64,000 bases of DNA. Source: Paratinospora sagittata. Taxonomy: Eukaryota; Streptophyta; Magnoliopsida; Ranunculales; Menispermaceae. The position numbers and the translations under genes are program-made. Under the pieces are notes generated by a model. The model was given only the letters and a program-made list of their open reading frames with translations, searched no databases and was not told the DNA's origin. Shown one piece after another: positions 30,242 through 42,547 of the stretch (position 1 is its first letter; each line of letters starts with the position of its first letter). Where the stretch lies: positions 12,524,620 through 12,588,619 of the forward strand of contig CM069594.1 in NCBI GenBank assembly GCA_035771175.1, written 5' to 3'.

Positions 30242-32878
30242 AATTGTTAGGAGTTTTGTTGAAACATCTCTCTCTATCATTTGTAATCTTGATGTATTGT
30301 TGACTTTTTAGTCAACTGAGAATATATCATATTGTTGTACGGCTTGTAACCATGCCCGTAAGTTGGTTACAATACAGGTTTCTAGCCAAACCCTTATGTT
30401 GGTTAGTGTGTGCGGCTTCTAGCCAAACCCTTATGTTGGCTAGTGTATACGGCTTCTAGTCACGCCTGTAAGTTGACTTGCCAATAGTGTATTAGAAAAT
30501 CTTGATCGTGGGTGATTGGGTAGTGGAGTAGGTTCAAGGGAAGCCGAACACTATAAATCACTGTGTCCATTAATTTTTTCCTGCACTTGATTATTTGGCT
30601 TGTTACCTATAGCGCATATATTCTGTTTAAATTAATTAATCGAAAGGTAGAGCGAAAATTCGCCAAGACCAATTCACCGTCCTCTTGGAATATAATACTG
30701 AACCAACATTTATTCTCAAAGACTTTGAAATTCAAAGAAAAATGATTTCTATGGATTTTATTCAAAGGTTTTTCAATCATTTTCTGAACCATTTGAACAA
30801 TTTTCTGAATGTTTGATTTGATTCAAAAAGCTTAAGTATTGATTTGATTAATCGTCTTTTTGGAAAATCAAATTTCAACGAAAAATTGTTTTCAATGTCT
30901 ATAAGCTCGCTGATGGTTAATCAAGACACTAATGCAGTGACTAGTCCCTTAATATCGAGCTAACACTGCATGATGTTGATAGACCATCAAGGCGTTGATG
31001 GTTTCTGGGTTCAAAAGTTTATCATTCACGTCAGGACGCTGATCAAGTATGAGCGCCCTCATTGAATGACCCTGAAAACCAATAGTTGTATGTCAGGACG
31101 GTAATAGTGCATTAGCACCATCGTCTGAAAAATCGAAGTTTCTGGTATTAAAATCGTCAAGATGCTAACAAAGCATTAGCACCCTCTCAAAGCAAGTTAG
31201 TGAAAATCAAATTTTCATAACAGTTTATTTCAGGACACTGACGCTCTATCAGGACACTGCTGGAACACTGTCAGAAAATTGAAAAAAAACTGTCACCTGA
31301 CCATTGGCATTTTAGTCACATGATCAGAGGATCTCTGACTATTTCTATTCTTATAAAAACTCAATTCAACCAGAATACTTTCACAAAAACTAAACTAACC
31401 ATTTTTATGAAAGATTAAGTCATTTTTGACTCAACGTTTCAAATTAATTCTGAATTTGAACACAACGATTTTGGTGCACAATTTGCTCCACAAAGAAGAG
31501 AATTTCATATTCGAAGAAGAGAACTTTTGATATGGGCAAAAACATTTTGAATGTTAGTCGATCTTTCAATTTCAAATTCTATTAGTTTGTGAAATTTAAT
31601 TTTCTTCACAAAAAAGTTTTTCCTTGAGTGCTTATCTTATACATCTTATCTTTGAAAAACTTAGTGAAAGAAAAAAACATTTTTACTCGACCTTTTCAGC
31701 TGATTCAAACTTATATTTTTCACTGTTGTAAGAAGTGTTTATCGAGTAAAAGTTTCATAGGATTCAATGTACTCAATTGTATATCATTTATCTGAATTGA
31801 GTTGTAACTGCAATTGTGAAAGTTGCAGAAAGTAATCCTTTTAAGTTAGGAAGCTAGTGGTTTTCTCACACTCGTGTAGTTGAGAGTGTAGGTCGTCTTG
31901 TACCTATGAAGCCAAGTGTATAGGTAGTCTCATACCTGTGAAGCTGAGAGTATAGGTCGTCTTGCACCTATGAAGCCCAAAGTGTAGGAAGTCTCACACC
32001 TGTGAAGCTGAGAGTATATGTAGTCTTGCACCTGTGAAGTCAAGAGTGTAGGTAGATCTCAAGCCTGTAAGTTGAGTGTAACAGTGGTTTTGAAGCCCGT
32101 GAAATTTAGAAAGTGAAATGGTTTGGTCTTTACCCGTAAGAAGATCCATTAGTGAGGTTTGAAATGTTGACTGAGGAGGTTAGGTAGTGGATGTAGGCAT
32201 ATCGCTGAACCACTATAAATCATTTGTGTAATTTGTTTATTTTTCGCATTGTCTATTTTCCATTTCACTGCAAGCTTTTCTTAAGGTTTTTAACTAACTA
32301 TAGTGTCCAATTCACCCCTTCTTAGACATTCCTAGTCCAACAATTGGTATAAGAGCGGTGTTATCATCAAAGGAACTTCACACTTTTTTTGATAGTAATG
32401 GCAAGGATTGCACAAGGTCGAGTTCTAGAAGTAGGACAAGTTTTGAATAGACCACCATTGCTTAGAAAAGAATGTTTTGAGGAATGGATGAGAGTGATGA
32501 AAATCTTTCTCACGTCTCAAAATGTAAGTTTATGGGAAATGATTGTAAATGGTTACATCACTCCCAACAAACCTCTAGAGTCATGGACATATTCTGAAAA
32601 ACTTAGCTATACTCTAAATTCCCAAGTTGTGTATGCAATATTTTGCAGTCTACCCAAAGAGGAGTTGGAGAGAGTGAACCATCTTGAAACAACTAATGAA
32701 ATATGGGAAACTCTTAAAGAAATCCATGGGGAAAAGATTGAAAACTTAGATGAGAAACTCAAGGAACTTGAAAAGTTATTTGATGACTTTGAAATCCTTG
32801 AAGAAGAGTCCCTAGATACAGCCTCAGATAGGCATCAGTCCATACTTGATGAAATGAAACATTTGGTTCAGGATATAC
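30223..32878 (+). repeat. 2656-bp tandem duplication, copy 2
   Basis: Contains the LTR X end (30223-30708), C 5' LTR (30709-32342), PBS (32343-32358) and gag start (32398). It continues into the only complete gag. See copy 1 at 27563. Confidence 0.9.
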
Positions 32879-33578
32879 CTAAAGGCATAGCCATAGTTTG
32901 CTTTAGTGATAAACTTCCAAGATCATGGAATGATAAATTAGCTATTGTGGCAGAATGTTAAATCCATGGGGAGTATCGTTAGAAGAGTTTTGTGATTTGT
33001 TAAAGTCCATAGAAGGAAGAGATGAGACTAGAAGTCGAATTAAAGCATTAGAAGATGCACTCACTCACTTCAGGTTTCTAAATAAAGAGTCTATCAGTAT
33101 AGCTATGGAAAGATTTATGAGAATTTTAAAAGAACTTTAAAGTTTGGGAAAAACTATCTCCCATTATATTTTAGTAAAATATTTTCTTAATAGCTTTCCA
33201 GAAAAATGGAAATACAAAATACAGTTCTTAGAAGAATATTCAAATCCATTTGAAGTCAGTTTCAGATAAATAGATTATATATTGAGTGGATTAGAAACAT
33301 CATCTAAGAGAGAAGATGAATTAGCAAATCTACCAAGTGGAAATGCAAGTGAGCTTGGCAATAAGGATGAGCCAATGAATCTGTATAATAGAGAAAAATC
33401 TACAACTTCTTTAAGTGCTGTCAGAACATTAATTCCAACTGAAGATGAACGAGCTCCTGTTGAAACACAAACAAGAAGAATAGCGTGGAGAATCAGAATG
33501 AGAAAAATTTTCAGTTGTTATTCAATCGTCAGCAGAAGAAACCAAACTGCTCATGTCGAAAACTTTGCAGTACCGTGA
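32398..33578 (+). pseudogene. Element C gag (UBN2-like), nearly intact
   Basis: Begins MARIAQGRVLEV at 32398, 40 bases after the PBS. Open for 188 codons with FEEWMRVMKIFL, SLWEMIVNGY, HLETTNEIWETLKEIHG, LDTASDRHQSILDEM and KGIAIVCFSDKLPRSWNDK, the order of the plant UBN2 / copia gag domain. It stops at 32961, and the frame continues after a shift (NPWGVSLEEFCDLLKSIEGR) to a stop at 33140. Then FPEKWKYKIQFLEEYSNPF, one more stop near 33268, and an open tail to 33578 with NLPSGNASELGNK and a basic end (TRRIAWRIRMRKIFSCY). Only about three lesions separate it from an open 390-codon frame. There is no CCHC knuckle; the Arg-rich tail may do the RNA binding (inference). Confidence 0.85.
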
Positions 33579-34350
33579 ATCCTAAGGTATATTTCACTTT
33601 ACTCATTACAGATTACTGCCATGCCTATTTGCAATATCATATCTTTCAGTAATCATTGAAATTGATCAATGTGTCAGTTCTTTATCAAATTGATTTTGAA
33701 ATAATGAAATACTTGAATGCATAGTTGATAAGGAATGTCATAATGATTTGTGCAAATTCTGACTTTGTGATGATCTATTTGTAAGAATGAAATCATTGTT
33801 AATGATTATCTATTCCAAAAATGTCTAAATGAATTCAAATGAGAAAACTGGGAAATGGTTGCTAGAGTTTAGTGTTCAATACAAAGGAGGACGCTGGAGA
33901 AGTCTTAGGACGCTAATATAGCAATCAACAAAAAGGTTACTTAAAGCCATCAAGACGCTCATCGTCCATGAGGACACTAATGTGCAACCGTCTTCGTTAG
34001 TGCAATAATCACCATTAGGACGCTAATAGGTTTTCAGGGCGCTAATCGAGTTGCAAAAGTAAAACTCAGTTCATGCTTATCAGGATGCTCATGCGGCGTG
34101 AGGATGCTCATCTAAGCCTGAATTTTTTTTTATAAATTGGAGAAGTTTCGTCGTTCCCTCATTTCAGCTTGCCCTAGGACGCGCTACTATGAGAAAAAGA
34201 GAAGAGAAGCTTACAATGGAACTCAACAAGTCCTGCCCTCAATCGATTTCTCTAAGTGTTTTTCTTCGATTAGAAGGTAAAATTTCACATTTCCATCAAA
34301 TATCAAGCTAGAAAACCCTAGGAAATCCGTTAGAAATCGAGTCCAGAGTA
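33579..34350 (+). other. Element C inter-ORF spacer with GGACGCT motifs
   Basis: AT-rich, noncoding. About nine motifs between 33886 and 34180 (AGGACGCTGG, AGGACGCTAAT twice, AAGACGCTCAT, AGGACACTAAT, AGGGCGCTAAT, AGGATGCTCAT twice, AGGACGCGCT). Same position as in element A. Confidence 0.7.
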
Positions 34351-36969
34351 ATGACACCCAAAACCAAGGAGCTACCCATTCACTTTGCCTGAAAGAGAAC
34401 TTCATCTCCTTCTCCATCTCCATCTAGACGAGTACGAGCAAGATTGTTTGAAAACCTACTTGAATCAGAAATTCCAACCCGTGATGCTCCCACAACCACT
34501 CCTACTGAAACACCTCTAGTGGAGTCAGTAGTTCAAATTGAAAATCCCCAAACTGAGCCATCTATCAATCCAAACTTCCATGAAATCCAAACAGAAAGAA
34601 AAATCTGAGAAATTAGCTACTAGATCCATTTTAGATGGATGCTTTGTAGATTTTAATTTCTTTGCCAAGGCTCATCTGAAGGTGCAACCACTTTTTGAAC
34701 TCCAGGGCTGGGAAAAGTTTTGTTCATATCAGAACATGTGGTTTCCTAATCTTATTAGAGAACTCTAGTTGAATCTCCAAAAAATACTGAGATATGGGTA
34801 GTTAGGAAAACCAATGTCAAGGTAAAGACCTTAGAGATTTCTCCACAATATTTTATCAATACATTCTCTTTGCCTGATGTTGATCAAATTCCCACCTTTT
34901 CAAAGCAAGGAATCATATTCCCAGGTTACAACAATGTTGCAGCCTTAAATTTTTGTCTAGAAAAAAGGATCACACACATGTGGACAACAAGCTAACCAAC
35001 CTATCCTTTGAACTTATCCCAAGAATCATTCACAACATTGTGTCCCATGTATTTCAGCCAAGATCTGGCAGTAGGGGAAGTGTGAATGAGTTGGATTTGT
35101 TTCTCACTTGGTGCATTCTGCAGAAGAAGAAAATCAATCTTCCTTACATCCTCATGCATGTGATTGACACTACATCGAAGAGAGGAGGAGGATTACCATT
35201 TGCAATGCATCTCATACCTCTAATAGATAAAACAAGTCTTGATTTAGCTGTAGAAGAGAAAACAAAATTGGATAGATATGGGTGCATAAGACATACCAAA
35301 GTAAAGTTGATCAAATATGTCTATGCTCCTGCACACAAGAAATGGTATCACTTCAAGGCTATCCCTCAAGGTACTGAGACCACAACATTTAAGGAGGAAG
35401 TTGAAGAAATAGTAGATGCTGATCAAGCTTAAGAAAAAAGAGATGATTCTGAAAGAACAACATCAGATTTACCCTTCAGAGGTGATGTTCCTATGGAAAA
35501 GGAGCCCCACGAGACAATTGGTGAAAAAGCCACTTTAACAATCCCTCCAACTGTTCAAGAAGAAGAAGAAGAAATAGTAGAAGAGAGGTTTGATGTCCAA
35601 TCACCTCAACCTTCAGTGATCATGGAGGATACTCCTCACCAGTTCACCACTTCACAGATCAGACTTCTACTGTTGTCTTTAATGAAGAAAGTTTGATAAA
35701 GAAAATCAAAGAGATTCAAGAGGAACATAGAGCCATGATGATAGAAGAAGTAAATAAGTTGCTCAATGATCAGAGAGTAACTGATATTGAAGAAATCAAG
35801 AGGTGCACTGATGGTTTGATTCAAGTTTATGATAAGCTTAGTGGTATGACAACCATTATTGAGAAGCAATTTGAGAATCTGAAAACAAGTCTGCCATCTA
35901 CCAGTACTGTTGCACTAGATTCAGCTGTCTAAGTGATTTGTAAGAGAGCTTGAAGCAAATCAAGGAGTCTATTGATTTATTGTCCCATCAATCTACTACT
36001 CCTGCTACTGCCTTGGACACATGTGTTCTTCATTTAGTCTCTGAGGACATTTCAAGCATGAAGATGATGATCACAGCCTCAACCTCTACCCCAACATCAA
36101 TCTCAGTTAATCCAAACTCCCTTCAGCCTATACTTGATGCAATTTCGAGTCTAAAATCTGCCTCATCTCCGCAAGTCAACATTGAACCAGTATTGGAAGC
36201 CATATCAAGTTTGCAAACCACAGTCTTATCCAATGCCTCTGGTCCTATAAATGTTGATGGTCGAAAGTTGGATAATCTGCTTACCTCCATTGCCCAAGTG
36301 TCAAAGAAGATGTCTAGCATAGAAACCAAGGTTCCATTCTTATCCTCTACCATTCTCGATCTCTTTTACAGTGTTACAAGAGCAGCTGATTGAATTGAAG
36401 GAGGTGTAGCCTTCATAGAAGAAACATTCAAGCATATTTCGAGAAGACTTCACTCTTCAGTATGTTTTTTCATCACTCATATGAAGAGGTTCAACTTGTT
36501 ATATGAGTTGTTGAGAAAGAAGGGAATTCATGTTCCAAGAGCTCTTTTGGCACCAAGATTTACAAGGCCACGCTTGCCTAGTGAGAAATCTGATATGCTT
36601 GAGCATTTGTTTAAAAAATAAGAGGAAGCTAATGTTGGAGAAAAACCTAAAGACTTTGTTCCAGCTGCACAAATCTCTAGTTGCATGACACCTCCACCTG
36701 ATGAGGATGATGTTTTTGAAATTCCCAAACCCACATCTGTGGTAAGGCCACAATTTGAAGGTGTAAAACTTTCTCCAACCTTTGCTACTGGTCTTGCTGA
36801 AAGATATCGTCAATCTTTTCAAAGAGTTGATCCCAATAATCCTTTTGACTTAGATTATTTTAACTTCGAGACTTCCTTTGCTAATTTTGTAAGGAATTAC
36901 AGAATAACTAAGAAAGGCAAAGACAAAGGAGAACCAAGCAAGCCAAAAGGGAAGGGGAAGAAGAAATGA
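34351..36969 (+). pseudogene. Element C ORF2 (PF20167-like domain, coiled region, basic tail)
   Basis: Starts MTPKTKELP at 34351 and would encode about 870 residues. Order: Ser/Pro/Arg head (stop near 34391); LDGCFVDFNFFAKAHLKVQP with LFELQGWEKFCSY (34630-34725); FPNLIREL then stops to about 34950; NLSFELIPRIIHNIVSHVFQ, PRSGSRGSVNELDLFLTWCI, KKKINLPYILMHVID and GGGLPFAMHLIPL (35000-35230); acidic segments; a repetitive helical region with PILDAISSLKS, PVLEAISSLQTTV and SSIETKVPFLSSTILDLFYS (35940-36390); a conserved VVRPQFEGVKLSPTFATGLA block; and a Lys-rich end. The first half resembles the plant 'putative transposon protein' domain (PF20167, from memory). Function unknown. Coding blocks align with element A, so the protein was once under selection. 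Confidence 0.75.
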
Positions 36970-37338
36970 TATGTTCTCACACCACCTTTTTGATGTTCAA
37001 AAGGGGGAGAAAAGATAAGCTCAGGGGGGGGGGAAGAGATAGATTAAGGAAGAAAAGAGATAAACTCAAGGGGAGAAGAGAAGAGTTTTAAGGAGAAGAA
37101 AAAGAAAGAAGATCAATCATTAATATGTTTGAATACCATGTTTCGAATGATATACTATGATGTGTTCTGCTTTATAAATTATAATAATATAAATCATGAA
37201 TCATAACTTTTTGATCTGTCAATGAATATGTTTCTTGACAAAATTTTGATTGTGTTCATGAGCTTATTTCTATGACTTCTTTTCGATCTATTTAGAAAGG
37301 TTTAATGAGTATTTGAAATCATCAAAAAAAAGGGAGAT
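36970..37338 (+). other. Element C 3' untranslated region with two polypurine tracts
   Basis: AAAAGGGGGAGAAAAGATAA (about 36999) after the stop codon, a G8 run at 37024-37032, and AAAAAAAAGGGAGAT (37324-37338) against the LTR. No ORF of note. Confidence 0.7.
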
Positions 37339-37776
37339 TGTTATCTCAAGAGGAACCCCATGAAAAGAATGTTTTGATGATTCCAAATCACTTAATCTTA
37401 CGATCTAATGATGTTGTTGAAGTGTTTCAGCAAATTAGTTGGAAGAAAGTCAAGTCTCAATCAATCAAGTTTATACTAAGTCAAGTTATCAAGATCAAGG
37501 TTAAAAAGAGTTAAATATTAGATTGTAAAGCCATTACTCGAAATCTTTTTTCTTCAAAACAATACTTATTTTCAAGGACTTTGAAATTCAAAGAAAAATG
37601 ATTTCTATTGATATTGTTTGAAGGTTTTTCAATCATTTTTTGAATCATTTGAACAATTTTCTGAAAGTTTGAATTGATCCTTAAAACTTAAATATTGATT
37701 TGAATAATCGTGTCTTTGGAAAATCAAATTTCAAAGAAAAATTGTTTTCAATATCTTTCAAGACGTTGATGGTTGT
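37339..37776 (+). repeat. Element C 3' LTR, 5' part only
   Basis: TGTTATCTCAAGAGGAACCCC..., preceded by a PPT. It breaks at CGTTGATGGTTGT where the LTR of element F begins. The continuation is not found in the window. Confidence 0.85.
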
Positions 37777-39190
37777 TGTGTGCAAAACAACAAGTGCACA
37801 ATTTCAAGTTATAATATAAACCAATAAGAATCAGGTATAGTCTTCAGGGATTGTTACTACACTAGCTATCACATTTTAACCCTAATTTTGTTTAAAAAAT
37901 CAGATTCGATAGTTCAAGTAATTAAAAATAATAATTAAAGCAACCAAGTTTTAAACTAACAATGCAATAGAAATCAAATAGGAAATTAATAATAGAATGG
38001 TCTAGAGGTTTGTTATCACCTCACTCTCAACTATGCCTTTACATATATTTACTATTAATTCGATTCTTTCGTTTACAAGTTGAAGATCCTACCATTTCTA
38101 ATTCCCTCTTTTGGGGCACCAACTAAAGCATATTATTGTCACATTGGCTTTACTCTTTCGATGAAAACCTAAGATGACAATAACTCATTAAGTTCCGTGA
38201 TTTTCTTCCAATGACTTCAAAGGTTCTTGATCTCCTTTTAAGTCTCACGATAACCTATGTTATATTTTCCAAGTTCCAACCTAAGGTACCCTTTTTTGGA
38301 GTATCTACCTCAAGTTTATGATCATCTAATCCGTAATCAAGGGATCAAAAGCATTAAACCCTGAAAAATATAAATAAACTAGAAAACTTCATTAATAATA
38401 ATCAAACAATGAAAACTAAGACATGGTATCGAGTTTGGGTCAATCTACCCTCTAGAAAAGGAATTTAGTTCATAACTAGAAACAAAAAAACACTAAACAA
38501 TGGTTTGAACATGAATAAGAACAATGAAAAAAAAAAACTAGAATGGTGTAGATAATCTTGAATAATCTTCAATCTTGATCTTTTTCTCCACTTCGCTACA
38601 GCCGTAATTCTCTTGTTCTCTCCACTCTATGATCCTTCCAAAACCCTTTCATAATGTTCTATTTATAATAAGGAGTCCATAGAAACAAACCATGTCCAAT
38701 TCGGATCTAAATTTGCCAAGTTACAAGTGGAAAACTAAAATTAGCAACTTTCTAAACATTTGTCAAACCCCGCGTCGGCGCCTTGTTGCTTTTCCTTTGT
38801 TCTCTTTCTTCCATCACCCAGTGTCGTGGCACCCATTCTCTGATTTTTCTGGGTTTCTTTCTCTTGTGGACTTGGCCACTTTTTCACTCCTTTGACATGC
38901 ATGCTCCATGTACTTGCATTCTAACTTCTTGTACCATGTTTCCATCATCCAAATCCATGTTCAACACATCTAAACACCTACAAAACAAACCAAAACAAAT
39001 GAGTAACACACTTATATAATCAAATCAATCAACTTATAAATTTCAAAACCAAAATAAAGCAACATAAACCAAAATGTGCATAAACTAACAAATGGATCAA
39101 AACTAACATAAACCAACCAAACAAATGAATAAAACACCCTAAAACTCATCTAAAACTCACTCTAAAACACATCTAAATGTCAACTTATCA
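37777..39190 (-). repeat. Element F 3' LTR (left)
   Basis: 1414 bp, plus-strand TGTGTGCAAAACAAC...CAACTTATCA. Its first kilobase aligns with 55823-56782. The D LTRs and solo LTR E2 are related families. Confidence 0.88.
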
Positions 39191-40869
39191 AATACCCCCA
39201 AACTTAGGATTTTGATCGTCTTGAGCAAAGGGAAAACAAAATTAAAATTCAACTGAAAAATCAATCATCAATCTACCATCCTCCTCTTAAACAAATTAAA
39301 ATTTCATTCGAAATATAACATGGATATCATCATCATGGCCTCTAAGATCACCTTGAAACATAATAACTCATCGAACAATTTCAAGAGTGTTAGAGATGTC
39401 TAGATTTTCAATCCAACCCCTCACTTAGTCTCATCTTTCATTCTCAAGCACACCATCACATAGTTAATCTCATAAACCATTCATGAAATTCATAGATAAG
39501 TGCAAGCAAGTATAAAGTGTAAGTAATCTCAAATAGATAAATATAAAGTGAATCCCATAGGCAAATCTTTCATACCACTCTCCACTAATGTAGATCACAT
39601 GCCATTCAAAATCAGTAGGTCTTTCCTAGGTTGTAATGTATGGCTAAGGTTCAAAGGTAGGGAAAATTGGCAAAATTTAGGCTCAAAGCACCTAAACACT
39701 TTGATCCATTACAAACATCCACAACATTACATTTAAAACCAAAAACCATATAATAAGTGTATATATCCACTTCACACAATCAACTTTTTCATTCCATCCT
39801 TATTTTTTTGTTTGCTTTCCTTCTTATTTCAAAAGAACAACTACACCCCGAAACTTGTCTCTTTTCAACACATAGGCATAACATCCTTTTCTTCTTTTTA
39901 TTTTTTTTATTTTTTTAATGAACTCACAGACTTTGCAAACTCCCGATATACTCCTCTTCATTACCTTCTTTTCACCCTTTTTCATTCCCTCTTTTCAACC
40001 TTCCAAAGAGATAACACTCAAGGTGCATACGTTGATAAACAAGGGATTTAAACATATTAGGCTCAAGTGAATCAATGCATAGGTAAAAAACAAAAGATCA
40101 TAAAGCTCAAAATGGGTGACTATGGATATAATAAAAAATAAGGTAGGCTATATTGCTCAAATTTATCCAAACATGGCCTAAATCATTTTTCTCATGGCAT
40201 GTTCTCTAGGATTTCGCCTCCAGTGATAATCAAACTTGTTCTAGGATTTCTAGAGATCTAATAAATATAACTTTACTTGCACAAATCCAATCCAAACAAG
40301 TCATGATTCCACAAAATCAACCACACTAGATATGTAGAGAATTTTCAACAAAGCTAAGCTAATAATCGAATCAAGCACACAGACTTAAAATATCTTTCTA
40401 CATTCTCCTAGAGTCATGTTCATATACATGTTCTCCTATCATTGGCCATTCAAAAAAATTAAAGAAATTAGAATCAAATTAGAATTTGTAAGATCACAGG
40501 ACATCCTAACCTAAAACGACCACATCTTTACCATGACAAGTCAAAAAATCAAAACTCTCTCCCCAAACTTAAAACAAGCATTGTCCTCAATGATTCTCAA
40601 TAAAGACATAAGCAGAGAATAGATAGATATAAAAGAAAGAAAGGTTGAGAAAACCCCCTTGAACTCAAAGGGTTGAAGTTTCCACATAAGCTCTCCATCC
40701 TCTCCATGTAGCTCGCACAAAGACCCCCAAACTTGATTTAGAACCTGAGAAAGAGATAGCAAAAGACATGTCATTGGAAAAGGTAGATAGTAAGCAACTA
40801 AATAAACCAAATAAATAAATAAAAACATAAAAAAATTGATGGCTTTCCTCCCAACAAGCGCTTGGTTTA
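39191..40869 (-). other. Element F 3' noncoding region
   Basis: AATACCCCCAAACTTAGGAT beside the LTR is the PPT on the minus strand. The remaining sequence is homologous to 18254-19990 of element D, including the inner purine tract (about 40557). No ORF above noise. RT, RNase H, integrase and any env-like gene were lost. Confidence 0.75.
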
Positions 40870-41011
40870 AAGTCCTCGACCTGATTATCATCTTCGTTTC
40901 TTCAAGGTGGATCATCAAGAGGCATGACCTTCACATTCTTTTCATCTTGGCCCTTAAAATGCTTTAGCCATTTTTTCTTTACTCGAGAAAGAGATTCATC
41001 TATCCGCTTAT
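40870..41011 (-). pseudogene. Element F protease tail beyond solo LTR E2
   Basis: On the minus strand the protease frame resumes after the E2 solo LTR as RIDESLSRVKKKWLKHFKGQ and DEKNVKVMPLDDPP, stopping at about 40909. This is the linker that leads towards RT in Athila-type pol, so the large deletion of RT begins just downstream. It shows that E2 landed in a frame still open at this point. Confidence 0.7.
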
Positions 41012-42547
41012 TGTTATGTGCAAACCGCAAGCCTACGGTGTCAAGCTATAATATAAAACCGATGATATATCAGGTTGTCGTCCTCTAGGATTGACACTCA
41101 CACTACATACCTTTTCACTAACTCTAACTTTATGTAGAAAATCAATTTCTAGTGATTAAGTGCAATAAATAAATAATTAAATAACTAGAAAGTAAACTAA
41201 GCATGCAATAGGAATAGATAAAGAATCAGAGATAGAATAGTCTAGAGGTTCAATATCACCTCACTATCAACTATGCCTTTATATATATATTTATCATTAA
41301 ATCAGTTCTTTCGTTTATAAGTCAAAAATCCTAACGTTTCTAATTGCCTCTTTTGGAGCAACAACTAGAGCATATTATGTTATCTTGGCTTAACTCTTTC
41401 GATGAAAACCTAAGATAATAATAACTCATTAATTTCTATGATTTCCTTTTAACGACTTCAAAGGTTCTCAATCTCCTTTTGAGTCTCACGATAGCCTAGG
41501 TTATATTTTCCAAATTTCAATGCAAAGTACCCTCTTTTGGAGCATTTACCTCAAGTCTATGATCATCTAATCTGTGGCCAAGGGATCAAAAGCATTAAAC
41601 TCATAAAAATATAAATAAACTAAAGAACTTCATTAATAATAATCAAGCAATAAAATCTAAGACATAGTATCAAGTTTGGATCAATCTACCCTCTAGAAAA
41701 GAGGTTTTAGTTCATAACTAAAGACATAAAAACATGAAATAACATGATGAACGTAAATCTAAAACCAGAAAAATAAAGTAAAAGGAAGGGAAAGTGTAGG
41801 AGAAATCTTTAATGTCTTCAATCTTGCTCTTCTCCTCGCTTTCAAACCCTAGCCGTCTTCCTTGCTCTTAAAAATATTTTCTCCTCTCTTTTTGATTGCC
41901 TTGAAAACTCTAAACAATGGTCTTTATCTACAAGTCCATAGGAAGTCGTCCAAGTCGAACTAGGAAAGTTTGCAACAAAATTAGAAAGTTTCTATTTTGA
42001 ATCGCACATCTACTTTCTTCCTCGCCGTTTTTATTCTTTTCCTCCACTCCAAATTAACCTCAAAACCATTTAATCTTATATTATTTCAAGTAAGGAATCC
42101 ATAGAAATAAAACACGTCCAATTCGGAGTTGAATTGAAAAAGTTATGGCCAAAACAAAAAAGTCGCGCAGTTGGCTTTTGTATAGCGGCGCGGCGCTCAG
42201 AACGTATTTTAGGCCTTTTTCTTGTGGACTTGGCCAATTTTCAGTCCCTTTTTGACATTCCTTCTTCATGCTTCTCCTTTACAACTTATTGTACATGTTT
42301 TCATTATCCAAAACCATTACTAACACATCTAAACACCTATAAAAAAAAGCAAATCAAATCAATAACACACTTAAATATGAAATGAATCAAATCATGAACT
42401 AATAAACCAAAATAATGCATAAAACCCCAATAAATCCTAAACTAACAATTGCATCAAAACTAACATAAACACATGAAACTAATGCATAAAATGTCCTAAA
42501 ACACACCCAAAACATGCTTTAAAACCTATCTAAATATGCAATTATCA
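41012..42547 (-). mobile_element. Solo LTR E2 in element F
   Basis: 1536 bp, plus-strand TGTTATGTGCAAACC...TGCAATTATCA, flanked by CTTAT (41007-41011 and 42548-42552). The family is related to the LTRs of D and F (same TTCTTTCGTTTATAAGT and CCTCTTTTGGAG blocks). Orientation is inferred from that relation. Confidence 0.92.

Larger units (their letters stand above)
28049..37776 (+). mobile_element. Element C: copia-type gag + ORF2 element without pol
   Basis: Related to element A. It has a 5' LTR (front missing, duplicated), PBS, gag, GGACGCT spacer, ORF2, two PPTs and the first 438 bp of the 3' LTR, cut by element F. No pol motifs in about 5 kb of internal sequence. Less decayed than A: gag and ORF2 keep longer open stretches. 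Confidence 0.85.

Noticed and set aside
39812..40051. Phe-rich ORF in the noncoding part of element F
   Set aside because: Product of T-rich low-complexity sequence; not conserved in the homologous part of element D.
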